Source: Caldilineaceae bacterium bin5 | Lineage (GTDB): Bacteria > Chloroflexota > Anaerolineae > Caldilineales > Caldilineaceae | Direction of reading: 5' to 3' | NCBI GenBank assembly: GCA_002238445.1 | Contig: MPML01000047.1 | Span: 1-37,503 of the forward strand | Length of the DNA: 37,503 nucleotides | Part shown: piece after piece, positions 17,545 through 26,272 of the stretch | Numbering within the stretch: the first letter of the stretch is position 1 | How the letters are laid out: the number at the start of each line of letters is the position of its first letter | Made by a program: the position numbers and the translations under genes | The notes under the pieces: generated by a model | The model's input: only the letters and a program-made list of their open reading frames with translations | Told to the model about the DNA's origin: nothing | The model's database searches: none

Positions 17545-20500
17545 ATGATTCCCGGCGCAACCCGCAGCAGAGCTGCAATACTTTGTTTTGGCGGATGGGG
17601 CTTGCAGACAATGCTCCACTTGGCTCCGCGCCTGCAGTCCGCCCAGGAACAGCGCATCGCCACCGGCGTTGACGGCCCGGACCTGACCCGCATCACCCGC
17701 TTTGCAGCCCTCCTGCCCTCCGATCAACGCAATCACCAGGACGAAGTCGCCCTCAATCTGTTCACCCTGCGCGACAACCGTCTGCCGCCCTTCTACCTGG
17801 AACGGCTTCTCGATGGCCTCATGCGCTCTCAACCCTCGGCCGCCGCTGATCAACAGCCCGGAATCAGTGAATCGCCGCTGACCACGAACAACTGGCGACT
17901 GGCCGCGAGCCAGCGGCGCGCCAGCCTTCTGCTCGAGGCGGCCGCTGATTCTCTCCACCCGCTGCAATGGCAAGCGACCCCCTCTTCACCCTATCCGCAA
18001 GGGGAAGCACCCGAAAAACCTGGTCGCAGGGGACTGCCCTGGCCCTTCCGCAGATCCAACAAGGGCGCAGACGGCGCAACACCCGCCAACCCGGACATCC
18101 CGCCTGCATCGCCAGTGGACTCGTTCGAACCACCCACCCGCCGGCATGCTTTCCGCGCCGCATTGCAGGGCGGCGACAGTATTGCCCACCTGTTCGCCTC
18201 CAACATCATCGACCCCATCCGCGCCGACACCCATGTTCCCGGCGACCCCTTTGTACAGACCACTCTGTATGTGGTTGCGCCCCTCTACGAACCTTTGACG
18301 TCGGCGTTGATCTGGCCAATTATTGCGCACCAACTCAACTATCTGGGCCAGCGCCACATCGCCCAAGTCGTCGGCATCTTCGCCGCCGGCAGCTATGCCA
18401 CCGATAGCAGCCGCACTATGGAAGATGCCTCCTGCTACGCAGCCTTGGCCGAAATGGAGGCGCTCACCGGCCAGCGCCGCGCCAACCTCAAACAGGTAAT
18501 CTCTTCCGTCTGGAAAGGGACCAAGAATCAGAGCACATTGCCGGAAGAGTGGCTTGGCCGTCCCCTCTTTGACCGTATCTACCTGGTCGATCGCGAAAAG
18601 AGCAATCAAGGCCTGGCCCGCAACAGCTACGAACTCTCCGTCCTCGTTGGCAACACGCTCCAGTCGCTCATCTCCGCTGATGGGGCCGCATACATTGATG
18701 AACAGGTCGGTATCGATCTGCGCAACGCCAGCGACCGTCCATACAGTCTGCTGGGCGCCGCCGCAGACTATGTGCCGCTGGACTATATCTTCCAGGCCGC
18801 CCAGGAGCATGAGGGCAAACGCCTCGTGCGCGAGCAGGTCCTTTTCCAGCCTGGCAGCCCAGACGTCGCGCCCGTGCCGGGCGTTGCCGGCAACAACGAA
18901 CCTTTGGCCTCGCTGCAAATGTTGGGCGCCACCTCGCACCAGGTGTTGACCCGGCTCATCGAGCAGATGCCCGACCTCTTCGATGACCTCAATCCCCAAT
19001 CGTTCCAGCAGCTTTCAATTCACCCGAGCTATGTGCTGCCGGCAGCCACCGCGCGCAAGATGCGCGGTCTCAATCCGGTCCGCTGGCAGGAAGCCTTCGA
19101 CAAGCAGTTCCAGGGCGTGCTGGCCCAGTTTGAAGACCATATCGGCGCCGGCGCACTGGACACGGCCTGGGGGCTTACAGCCCTGCGTGAAGACGGTCTG
19201 CCCCAAAACCCCACCGACAACCGCTTTCTGCCGACCATCTCGCAGCAGATGCGCGCCAGCCTGCTCACCCTGCTCAGCGCCCAACCTTCAGGACTCATGC
19301 ATGCGCGGCGCCAACTTCACCAGTGGCTGTTTGAAGTGGAGCAGGAACGACAATGGCTGCTGCATGTCGCAGAGGCTGGCACACCCGGTGACAGTCAAAG
19401 TGCCCAACCCCATACCGCCGGAGCCAACCGCGTCGAACGTCAGCTGGCGCTGCGCAACTGGCGCAACCGCTATTTGCGCACGCTCGCCGATAAGCCATCC
19501 CTGTTCGGTTCACTGACGCGCTCGTTCGGTCTGCTCAGCGGCATCGTGCTGCTGACATTGGTCTACCTGTTCGGTTCCGGGTTGGTGGGCAATATGGCTG
19601 TAATCGTCAACAGCGAAGCCAATCCCGCCGTTCTCATGCAGGCGATGACCGGCGCGTCAATGGACGCAGTCGTCAGTTTCATCGGCAATGAAGCCAACGC
19701 CGCCACTTTTATAGGGCTGATGATCGGCGCGTTCCTCGGCGCAACCACCTCATTCCGGCGTAGAGCCCAGCGCGTGCAGAAGCTGCGGCGCGAACGGGTC
19801 AATCTGGCCTGCTCTGAACTGTCCGCCCGCTTGCAAGACGGCCTCTGGCGTGGCTTGGCCCGCGTCCATGATCGTCTGGAACAGATGCTGAAACAGATGG
19901 ATCAAGTTCTCGAACAGACCTTCGAGACACTGCAGGACTGGTCCGTCAGCGAAAACATGCCGCCCCTCCCGCCCGAGGATGCAGTCACCTCCCACCTCTA
20001 CCGGCCCCATCTCAATCCTGCCATGTGGGAACGCTGTCTGGCCTTTATGCGCGGCCGCCAGAACGCCGACGACAGCAGTGACGCGGCCGCCCCTACCTAC
20101 ACAGCCACCGGCGCCTACCCGACAGGCGAAGGACGCCTGCTCGCAATCTGGACAGCCCCCCATCGGCTCGAGCGGCTGGCGGCTCTGTTCACCGGCCGGG
20201 AGGTGTCGTCCCGCCCGCTCGCAGATATCCTCTCCTCTTACGTTCGCGAAAGCGCGCAGGCTGCCGCCACCGCGCGGCAGCCCGACCTCCCCGATCACGC
20301 ACCGGACCCCGGTCGAGCCATGCAGGACGACGAAACCGAAATGGCGCGCTTGGCTTTTATGCATGCACTGTCGCAGGAGTACAATCTGGAACGCCTGCTC
20401 TGGCGCGACGCCTCCTCGCCAGACGGATTCGCCTCCTTCTATCCCGAAGGAGAGTTTTCGCCCGTGTCCGCCGCGACAATGCGCTATCTGGAAAACATGT

Positions 20501-20850
20501 GGAATGCCGCCAAACCCTCCGCCAACTACGATGTATCGGACCGGATGGCCGCTTTTGGACTGCCGGTAGAGTTCGCCGCAGTCTCCGGCGACCCCGACAG
20601 CGACCTGACAGAGAACGTTATGCAGAGTTTACGCATCCCCCGTCTGCTGACAGGCAACGCCTTTCAGATCGCCTTTGTCCGCACCGTGCACGGTCTTGAA
20701 TTGAAAGATTTGGGAAGTATGACCCGCTACCTGGCAGAACTGGGCCGCATGGATAACGCCTCGCGCCAGCAGATTCTGCTCACCGAAGCCATCCACGCAG
20801 AGATGTATAACCAGCAGGACAACCGCAACGCCGGCTCCGCCTGGTCATAG
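17545..20850 (+). CDS. Membrane-anchored tubulin-like paralogue with a degenerate GTP-binding loop (pseudo-tubulin)
   Basis: 1101 aa. The N-terminal half aligns by eye with the preceding tubulin-like protein in five ordered blocks: AILCFGGWGLQTM (11-23), YVVAPLYEPLTSA (242-254), VVGIFAAGS (275-283), ASCYAALAEMEAL (295-307) and FDRIYLVDREKSNQGLAR (342-359). At the position of its neighbour's CGGTGAG loop it has YEPLTSA, so GTP binding is probably lost. A proline-rich linker (about 141-200) separates blocks 1 and 2. Two membrane segments follow (about 661-689 and 719-737), then a basic stretch and a coiled coil (about 738-800), and a mostly helical C-terminus. With both membrane segments spanning, the tubulin part and coiled coil are on the same, presumably cytoplasmic, side. 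Inferred role: membrane scaffold or partner of the active tubulin. Confidence 0.75.
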   Translation: MIPGATRSRAAILCFGGWGLQTMLHLAPRLQSAQEQRIATGVDGPDLTRITRFAALLPSDQRNHQDEVALNLFTLRDNRLPPFYLERLLDGLMRSQPSAAADQQPGISESPLTTNNWRLAASQRRASLLLEAAADSLHPLQWQATPSSPYPQGEAPEKPGRRGLPWPFRRSNKGADGATPANPDIPPASPVDSFEPPTRRHAFRAALQGGDSIAHLFASNIIDPIRADTHVPGDPFVQTTLYVVAPLYEPLTSALIWPIIAHQLNYLGQRHIAQVVGIFAAGSYATDSSRTMEDASCYAALAEMEALTGQRRANLKQVISSVWKGTKNQSTLPEEWLGRPLFDRIYLVDREKSNQGLARNSYELSVLVGNTLQSLISADGAAYIDEQVGIDLRNASDRPYSLLGAAADYVPLDYIFQAAQEHEGKRLVREQVLFQPGSPDVAPVPGVAGNNEPLASLQMLGATSHQVLTRLIEQMPDLFDDLNPQSFQQLSIHPSYVLPAATARKMRGLNPVRWQEAFDKQFQGVLAQFEDHIGAGALDTAWGLTALREDGLPQNPTDNRFLPTISQQMRASLLTLLSAQPSGLMHARRQLHQWLFEVEQERQWLLHVAEAGTPGDSQSAQPHTAGANRVERQLALRNWRNRYLRTLADKPSLFGSLTRSFGLLSGIVLLTLVYLFGSGLVGNMAVIVNSEANPAVLMQAMTGASMDAVVSFIGNEANAATFIGLMIGAFLGATTSFRRRAQRVQKLRRERVNLACSELSARLQDGLWRGLARVHDRLEQMLKQMDQVLEQTFETLQDWSVSENMPPLPPEDAVTSHLYRPHLNPAMWERCLAFMRGRQNADDSSDAAAPTYTATGAYPTGEGRLLAIWTAPHRLERLAALFTGREVSSRPLADILSSYVRESAQAAATARQPDLPDHAPDPGRAMQDDETEMARLAFMHALSQEYNLERLLWRDASSPDGFASFYPEGEFSPVSAATMRYLENMWNAAKPSANYDVSDRMAAFGLPVEFAAVSGDPDSDLTENVMQSLRIPRLLTGNAFQIAFVRTVHGLELKDLGSMTRYLAELGRMDNASRQQILLTEAIHAEMYNQQDNRNAGSAWS

Positions 20851-20905
20851 CCGCTGCCACTGCCCCTGCAACGCCAAATACCCCTGCAAGTCGCAAGCAA
20901 GGTCC

Positions 20906-20921
20906 AAAAACCAAAGATTGG
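20906..20921 (-). terminator. Weak candidate terminator for the DUF1385 gene
   Basis: Read on the minus strand, a short stem CCAA-TCT-TTGG is followed by TTTTTGG. The stem has only 4 bp, so this is a weak call. It lies in the 86-bp convergent gap between the pseudo-tubulin gene and the DUF1385 gene. Confidence 0.2.
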
Positions 20922-20936
20922 AGTGACTGCTGGTGC

Positions 20937-21926
20937 TCAATCAGCTGCTGCTTCGCCGTACGCGCGCTTTGCCTCCGCCGCGTCCTCGTCGGGATTCTCC
21001 AGGCGCGCCGGCGGTACGCCTTCTATGCCGTCGGCAGCCAGGACCGGAAGCAGCGCGGCAATCGCGCATTCGACCATCGAATCGTCGGGCGGGCGCGTGG
21101 TTATGCGCTGGAGAAGCAGCCCGGGCGTGATCAGGAGACGCATCAGCGGGTTGTCGGCATGATTGGCGCTGAAGCGGATAATCTCGTAGGAGATAGCGGC
21201 AACCAGGGGGACGAGCATTAGGCGGCTGACAAAACGTAGGAGCAGAGCCAGCCAGGGGTACTCTATCCAGGCAAAGGTGAGAGGAGCGAACAGCAGGATA
21301 CTGATTACGAGTACGTACAGCAGAAAGCTGGTGCCGCAGCGTACATGTTGCACACTGTACCGCTGTACATTGGCGACGGTCAGTCTTTCGCCAGCTTCGT
21401 AAGCGTTGATCGCCTTGTGCTCGGCGCCGTGATACCCAAACACGCGGCGGATATCGGGCAGGAGACTGATCGCCCACAGATAGACCACGAACAGCACGAG
21501 GCGAATGCCGCCTTCGGCCACCGCGTCAAGATAGGGGTTATGCTCAAAAAAGCCGGCAAACCAGCGGCTGGCAAAAGTGGGAAGCAGGAAAAAAACCGCC
21601 ACCGCAAAGGTAAGACTCGCCGCTATCGTCGTCCACGCCACCGGGCCGGAAAACTCGATCTGCTCCTCAACATCATCCTCCTGCATCGACACGTCCGCGC
21701 TCCACATCAGCGCCCGCATGCCCAGCCCGAGCGCATCCCACAGCAGCGCCAGGCCCCGCACAAACGGCCACTGCCCCCACTTGCGCGTATAAATCTTGGC
21801 CGTGAGCGCCTCCTCGTGGACGACAATCGTGCCCTGACTGTTGCGCACTGCAATCGACATCGCCTTACGACCCCGCATCATCACGCCTTCTATGACAGCC
21901 TGACCACCGTAGTATTGTTTACTCAC
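20937..21926 (-). CDS. DUF1385 (YqhQ-like) multi-pass membrane protein
   Basis: 329 aa from a GTG start. The N-terminus carries the family hallmark YYGGQAVIEGVMMRGRKAM, followed by soluble sequence. Hydrophobic segments lie at about 107-127 and 146-160. The conserved YHGAEHKAINAYEAGE motif, RCGTSFLLYV and further membrane stretches follow, with an acidic/Ala-rich tail. Family members are widespread in Firmicutes and Chloroflexota; their biochemical role is not established. It converges on the pseudo-tubulin gene, so it is not part of that transcript. Its 5' side faces a long gene-free region. Confidence 0.9.
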   Translation of the reverse strand: MSKQYYGGQAVIEGVMMRGRKAMSIAVRNSQGTIVVHEEALTAKIYTRKWGQWPFVRGLALLWDALGLGMRALMWSADVSMQEDDVEEQIEFSGPVAWTTIAASLTFAVAVFFLLPTFASRWFAGFFEHNPYLDAVAEGGIRLVLFVVYLWAISLLPDIRRVFGYHGAEHKAINAYEAGERLTVANVQRYSVQHVRCGTSFLLYVLVISILLFAPLTFAWIEYPWLALLLRFVSRLMLVPLVAAISYEIIRFSANHADNPLMRLLITPGLLLQRITTRPPDDSMVECAIAALLPVLAADGIEGVPPARLENPDEDAAEAKRAYGEAAAD

Positions 21927-22301
21927 AAATCGCGCTCATGTATGGGAGCGGCAGCGCATTCACTACTGCTCTTTTGTGTTGTTTCGAAGCTTGCGGCTGC
22001 CCACCGTTGCAATCGAAAAAATCGAATTTGCAGCATCGATAGACAGGTCGAACCTGCCCAGAGAGTACGTGATTGTAGCATTGCTGTTTTGGATGTAGCA
22101 AACACTGGATGATCCGTTCCGATGCCTGGCACCTGCACGGCTCCCGTTTTTTCGAGGCCTCCGGGTGTCTCGCCCCTCCTGCCGGCATCTGCATATTTTA
22201 TGCCCCGTTCGAACCCTACTGCACAGGTAACTGCCCCGCCGCAACTGCATTGCAACCTTGAATGAGGCGAGCAATAGTGTTCTCCCACTCCTCACTGCTT
22301 G

Positions 22302-22425
22302 TTTTTGGGCGGTCGGGCCTTCGGCCCTCCCTTGTGCAGGGGCTCCGCCCCCGCAACGCCCCCGTCCAAAACCATCGCTCACCAACGTTACGCCTTCTTC
22401 CAACCAGTGCGGCTCCAGCAACGTG
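22302..22425. repeat. Dispersed repeat of about 124 bp, copy 1
   Basis: It matches 37339-37461 over its whole length with scattered changes. Shared landmarks are GGCGGTCGGGCCTTCGGCCC, CTCCCTTGTGCAGGG, CGCAACGCCCCC, AAAACCATCGCTCACC and GTGCGGCTCCAGCA. Internal hairpins are GGGCC-TTC-GGCCC and GGGGC-TCC-GCCCC. No coding frame is conserved between the copies in any obvious way. It looks like a non-autonomous or REP-like intergenic element. Confidence 0.8.
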
Positions 22426-22773
22426 GCGGCTGCCAACCGACTGCGCCACTAGATAGCCTGAATGGCGGCGAAGATGAAGGGCTGGTCCGCACACGCACTG
22501 TATATGACTTAGTAGATACGATCTATCCTTCTTCGGAAGCTTGTCTGACAAACGAACCCGCAATTGGGAGGCAGGAGTCCCTGAACTGGCCCATCTGAGC
22601 GAGACAGCCTCTGTTAGAAACCACTAGACTGGACTAAAGGACATTCTTGCGACCGCAATCCAGGTAGCTCCGTCAGTTGGTCCGTTTCGTTTCCTGTCAT
22701 TCTCGGCAAAAGCAAGGTCAACGGGACTTAAGGACCCCCGACCAAACCGCCGTTTACTTTTGCATTCGTGAAA

Positions 22774-22823
22774 CTGCTGGTTACAGCAATTTGTTGACAG
22801 CAGGAATTCCCTTACAGTATCAT
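22774..22823 (+). promoter_or_regulatory. Promoter with operator-like inverted repeat for the liv operon
   Basis: Consensus -35 TTGACA (22794-22799), an 18-bp spacer and -10 TATCAT (22818-22823), placing the start near 22830 and a leader of about 50 nt before livK. CTGCTG (22774-22779) and CAGCAG (22798-22803) form an inverted repeat whose right arm overlaps the -35, a plausible repressor or activator site. Confidence 0.6.
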
Positions 22824-22882
22824 CATTTCCAAATTACATGCATCCGTGTTGACCTATCACGCGGACTGAAGGAGGTTGAAAA

Positions 22883-24139
22883 ATGCGGCATTTCCTGTTA
22901 CAAATCTCGTTACTGCTGGTCGTCTCTCTTGTGTTGACGTCCTGCAGCCTGGCGCCGCCCGCGCCGGTAGACGAACCAGCCCCGGCCTCAGCAGACACAG
23001 ACGCAGAGAAAATCATCTACCTCGGCGCTGCCGTCAGCGAAACCGGCAGATTCTCCCGCGAGGGCAAAGACACCCGCCAGGGGTACGGCCTCTGGCTGGA
23101 CTGGGTGAACAACGAGTACGGAGGCATCAAGGTCGGCGACGAGCGCTATAAAGTCGAACTGATCATGTACGACGATGAGGGCGACCCCGATACGGCTGCC
23201 CGCCTCGTGGAAAAACTGATCAACGAGGATCGCGTTGACTTCCTCCTGGGACCCTACAGCTCATTCCTGACCCAAAGCGCCAGCGCGATCGCCGAAAAGT
23301 ACGGCAAAATCATGATCGAAGGCAACGGCGCCGCTCAACCGCTCTTTGAACGGGGCTTCCAAAACCTGTTCGCAGTGTTGACGCCGGCACTGAACTATAC
23401 CAGGTCTGCCTTGCAGTTGCTTGCTGAGAAAGGTGCCGAAACGGTCGTCATCGCCTACGAAGACACCGCCTTCCCCACCAGTGTAGCCGACGGCGCCCAG
23501 AGCTGGGCCGCCGAGTATGGGCTCGAAGTATTGGGCGTCGAGACCTACCCTGTGAACGTAGCCGATGTCAGCGGCATCATGTCCAAATTCAAGGAGTTGG
23601 AACCCGACATCTTCGTCGGAGGCGGCCATTTTAACGACGCCGTTCTCTTCATTCGGGCGGCCAAAGAGTTGGACTTTAACCCCAAGGCGATGGTGATCAC
23701 CGTCGGCCCCAGCAATCCGAAACTGATCGAAGAGGTCGGCGCAGATTCCGAATATGTCATCGGGCCGACGCAGTGGGAGGCGTCCATGAGCTACGCCGAC
23801 GACTACTTCGGCACCGCCGCCGAGTACGCGGCCCGCTATGAGAAGCTGTGGGGCGAGCCACCCACCTACCAGGCCGCGGAATCGACCGCCACCGCGCTGG
23901 CCCTGCACATCGCCATCGAGCAGGCCGCCTCGCTGGACACCGATGCCGTCCGCACAGCCCTGCGAAATCTCGACGTGGTCACCTTTTACGGCCCCATCAA
24001 TTTCGACGAAAAGGGCCGCAACGCCGGCAAACCGATGGGGGCAATCCAAATCCAGAACGGCGAGATCCTCGTTGTTGCGCCCACCAACGCCGCGGTTGCC
24101 GACCTGAACTACCCGGCGCCGCCCTGGAAAGATCGCTGA
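22883..24139 (+). CDS. livK: Branched-chain amino-acid-type ABC transporter substrate-binding lipoprotein
   Basis: 418 aa. Lipoprotein signal LLVVSLVLTSC with lipidated Cys21. A Leu/Ile/Val-binding-protein type periplasmic fold follows: IIYLGAAVSETGRFSREGKDTRQGYGLWLDWVN at the start of lobe 1, RVDFLLGPYSSFLTQSASAIAEKYG, and ADVSGIMSKFKELEPDIFVGGGH. It binds the substrate outside and delivers it to LivH/LivM. Ligands of this family include branched-chain amino acids, urea, amides and aromatic compounds, so the substrate is not certain. GGAGG precedes ATG 22883. It is the first gene of a complete five-gene operon. Confidence 0.92.
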   Translation: MRHFLLQISLLLVVSLVLTSCSLAPPAPVDEPAPASADTDAEKIIYLGAAVSETGRFSREGKDTRQGYGLWLDWVNNEYGGIKVGDERYKVELIMYDDEGDPDTAARLVEKLINEDRVDFLLGPYSSFLTQSASAIAEKYGKIMIEGNGAAQPLFERGFQNLFAVLTPALNYTRSALQLLAEKGAETVVIAYEDTAFPTSVADGAQSWAAEYGLEVLGVETYPVNVADVSGIMSKFKELEPDIFVGGGHFNDAVLFIRAAKELDFNPKAMVITVGPSNPKLIEEVGADSEYVIGPTQWEASMSYADDYFGTAAEYAARYEKLWGEPPTYQAAESTATALALHIAIEQAASLDTDAVRTALRNLDVVTFYGPINFDEKGRNAGKPMGAIQIQNGEILVVAPTNAAVADLNYPAPPWKDR

Positions 24140-24158
24140 CCGGGAGGAGTGAGCGCAG

Positions 24159-24249
24159 AGGAGTGAATTTGGCCGCCGCTGATTTCAGTGCTTTGAACGC
24201 GTAGCAGCTGGCAAAACTAGAGAGGGAAAACTCTTCCCTCTTCACTCCT
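24159..24249 (+). promoter_or_regulatory. Nested intercistronic hairpins between livK and livH
   Basis: An outer perfect 9-bp inverted repeat AGGAGTGAA (24159-24167) / TTCACTCCT (24241-24249) encloses an inner 8-bp hairpin AGAGGGAA (24221-24228) / TTCCCTCT (24234-24241) with a 5-nt loop. The two stems share one base at 24241. There is no T-run, so it is more likely an mRNA-stabilising or attenuating structure than a full terminator. That would suit the higher expression usually needed for the binding protein. Two GGAGTGA units 14 bp apart (24146, 24160) echo the 7-bp period seen elsewhere. Confidence 0.55.
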
Positions 24250-24281
24250 GGTGCTCCTCAACTCGCGCAGCTTACGCGCTT

Positions 24282-25172
24282 ATGGACCAACTCTTGCAGG
24301 CTCTTGTCAGTGGGTTGTTGCTCGGCGGCTTCTACGCGGTCATGGTGCTGGGGTTCTCCGTGATCTGGGGCGTCATGGGTGTGATCAACCTGGCGCACGG
24401 TGAATTCCTGATGATCGGAGCCTACCTGGCGTGGGGCCTGTCCCGTCTGTTCGGATTGGACCCGTTCGCCTCGCTGGCGTTGATCGTGCCCCTGATGTTC
24501 CTGGTCGGCTATCTCTTGCAGATAGTCCTGATCAACCGCATCGTCGAGCGCCCCCACCTGATGACCCTGCTCGTCACCTTCGGAGTCTCAATCGCGCTCG
24601 CCAATCTCTTCAAAATCCTTTTCGATGCCGACCCCCGCAATGTAGCCGTAGCCTACAACGGTTCCCTGCAACTGGCAGGGGTCACCTTTCCGATCGTCAA
24701 GACCATCATCTTCGGCGCAGCCCTCCTGATCATGGTCTGCCTGCACCTCTTCCTGCAGCGCAGCCGCCTCGGCAAATCGATCCGCGCCGCAGCCCAGAAC
24801 AAGACGGCCGCCCGCATCGTCGGCGTCGACATCAACCGCGTCTACGCCATCACAGCCGGAATCTGCATCGCTCTCACCGCCGCCGCCGGCGCCATGCTCA
24901 GCCCCACGCAGGCGATCTTCCCCTTCATGGGTCCCCCTTTCACCTTGAAGGCGGTCACGATCACCGCACTCGGCGGGCTGGGCCGGATCCCTGGCGCGCT
25001 GATGGGAGGCATGGTCCTCGGCATCACCGAAATTTTCGTCTCCACCTATGTGGCTGGCATCGGCACCAATCTGGGCGTCGCCACCAGCTTTGTCCTCCTG
25101 GTGCTGATCCTGATAGTGCGGCCACAGGGGATAATGGGCGGTCTGCGCCCGCTCGAGCCGGAGGCCGAGTGA
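24282..25172 (+). CDS. livH: Branched-chain amino-acid-type ABC transporter permease LivH
   Basis: 296 aa with about eight hydrophobic segments. The N-terminus LLLGGFYAVMVLGFSVIWGVMGVINLAHGEFLMIGAY is the classic LivH start, and ALGGLGRIPGALMGG is the cytoplasmic loop that contacts the ATPases. It forms the translocation pore with LivM. No Shine-Dalgarno site is visible before ATG 24282. Its TGA stop overlaps the ATG of livM, indicating translational coupling. Confidence 0.94.
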   Translation: MDQLLQALVSGLLLGGFYAVMVLGFSVIWGVMGVINLAHGEFLMIGAYLAWGLSRLFGLDPFASLALIVPLMFLVGYLLQIVLINRIVERPHLMTLLVTFGVSIALANLFKILFDADPRNVAVAYNGSLQLAGVTFPIVKTIIFGAALLIMVCLHLFLQRSRLGKSIRAAAQNKTAARIVGVDINRVYAITAGICIALTAAAGAMLSPTQAIFPFMGPPFTLKAVTITALGGLGRIPGALMGGMVLGITEIFVSTYVAGIGTNLGVATSFVLLVLILIVRPQGIMGGLRPLEPEAE

Positions 25173-26230
25173 TGGCAACCGAACGAAACCAAAAAGAGAA
25201 CGAGGCCAGAGTAAAGCGAAAGCCCCTCATCTCGATTCCCGCTCCTGTCGACTCGCTCCTCGCAGGCTGGGCCGGGCTGGCGCTCTGGCTGCTATTGCTG
25301 CTCCTGTTGGCCCTATACCCATACACCGGTGTCTCCAGCGTCGCCCTCTTCGTCGGCAGCCAGATCTTTGTGCTGGTGACCCTGGCCTCCAACTGGAATC
25401 TGATCGGCGGCATGACCGGTTACGTCGACTTCGGTCACGCCGTTTTCTTCGGCATTGGCGCCTATATCATGGGCATTCTCGTGACCGGCAGCCCCCTCCT
25501 GATCTCGCCGGAATGGGGCTTCTGGCAGGCCCTGCCGGCCAGCGGGGTGGCCGCGGCCCTCTTCGCTCTTCTGATCGGCCTGCCCACCTTACGTCTGAAA
25601 GGACCCTACTTCTCAATCGCCATGCTGGGCACCCTGGTGGCGATGCGCGAGGTCGCGCGCGTGTTGCGCCCGATTACCGGCGGTGGCGTCGGCCTGAACC
25701 TGCCGCCGCTCCTCAACCGTTTGGGCGACTACTACCTGATGTTGGCCGTTATGGGTCTGGTCGTGTCGATCATCTGGTGGATCCAGCGCAGCGAGTTCGG
25801 CCAGAGCCTGATCGCCATCCGCGAGGACGAAATCGGCGCAGAAATGCGCGGCATCAACACAACCCTCCACAAAATCGTCGCCTTTATGATCGCCGCCTTC
25901 TTCACCGGAACTGTCGGCGGATTCTGGGCCTGGCAGAACACCTACATCGATCCGGATGTGGTCTTCGTCGAAGCACGCACCGTCGAAATGGTGATGATGT
26001 CGATGCTGGGCGGCCTGGGCACGGTTTGGGGGCCGCCTCTCGGCGCGGTCGTCATCTACTTTTTGCAGGACCTCCTCTGGGGCAGCCTGTTCGGCGTCCA
26101 TCTGGTGGCGCTTGGTGTGCTGCTGGTCGTGATTGTGCTGTTCATGCCCGAGGGTATCCTCGGCACGTTGGGAGACCGCAGCAGCACATCGCTTGGACGG
26201 CTCCTCAGCCGCGTTGGCAGGAGCAAGTAG
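25172..26230 (+). CDS. livM: Branched-chain amino-acid-type ABC transporter permease LivM
   Basis: 352 aa. The frame is open far upstream inside livH, but ATG 25172 overlaps the livH stop and gives a normal LivM: a charged N-terminus, then many hydrophobic segments. Family motifs include NWNLIGGMTGYVDFGHAVFFGIGAY, GPYFSIAMLG and SMLGGLGTVWGPPLGA. It pairs with LivH in the membrane. livG follows after 42 nt. Confidence 0.93.
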   Translation: MATERNQKENEARVKRKPLISIPAPVDSLLAGWAGLALWLLLLLLLALYPYTGVSSVALFVGSQIFVLVTLASNWNLIGGMTGYVDFGHAVFFGIGAYIMGILVTGSPLLISPEWGFWQALPASGVAAALFALLIGLPTLRLKGPYFSIAMLGTLVAMREVARVLRPITGGGVGLNLPPLLNRLGDYYLMLAVMGLVVSIIWWIQRSEFGQSLIAIREDEIGAEMRGINTTLHKIVAFMIAAFFTGTVGGFWAWQNTYIDPDVVFVEARTVEMVMMSMLGGLGTVWGPPLGAVVIYFLQDLLWGSLFGVHLVALGVLLVVIVLFMPEGILGTLGDRSSTSLGRLLSRVGRSK

Positions 26231-26272
26231 TGGATACAGGAAAGAATAAACTACCAGCCGCAAACCGCGACC

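Larger units (their letters stand above)
21927..22882. other. Gene-free region with a dispersed repeat and the liv promoter
   Basis: About 950 bp. Small open frames here lack ribosome-binding sites and family features, and several run through the repeat at 22302-22425. The right end holds the promoter of the livK-F genes. I see no further feature between 21927 and 22300 or between 22426 and 22770. Confidence 0.5.

Noticed and set aside
22216..22563. A 115-aa minus-strand frame that looks protein-like (Arg-rich)
   Set aside because: It runs through the dispersed repeat at 22302-22425; copy 2 does not keep an equivalent frame because of length changes, so it is probably translated repeat DNA.
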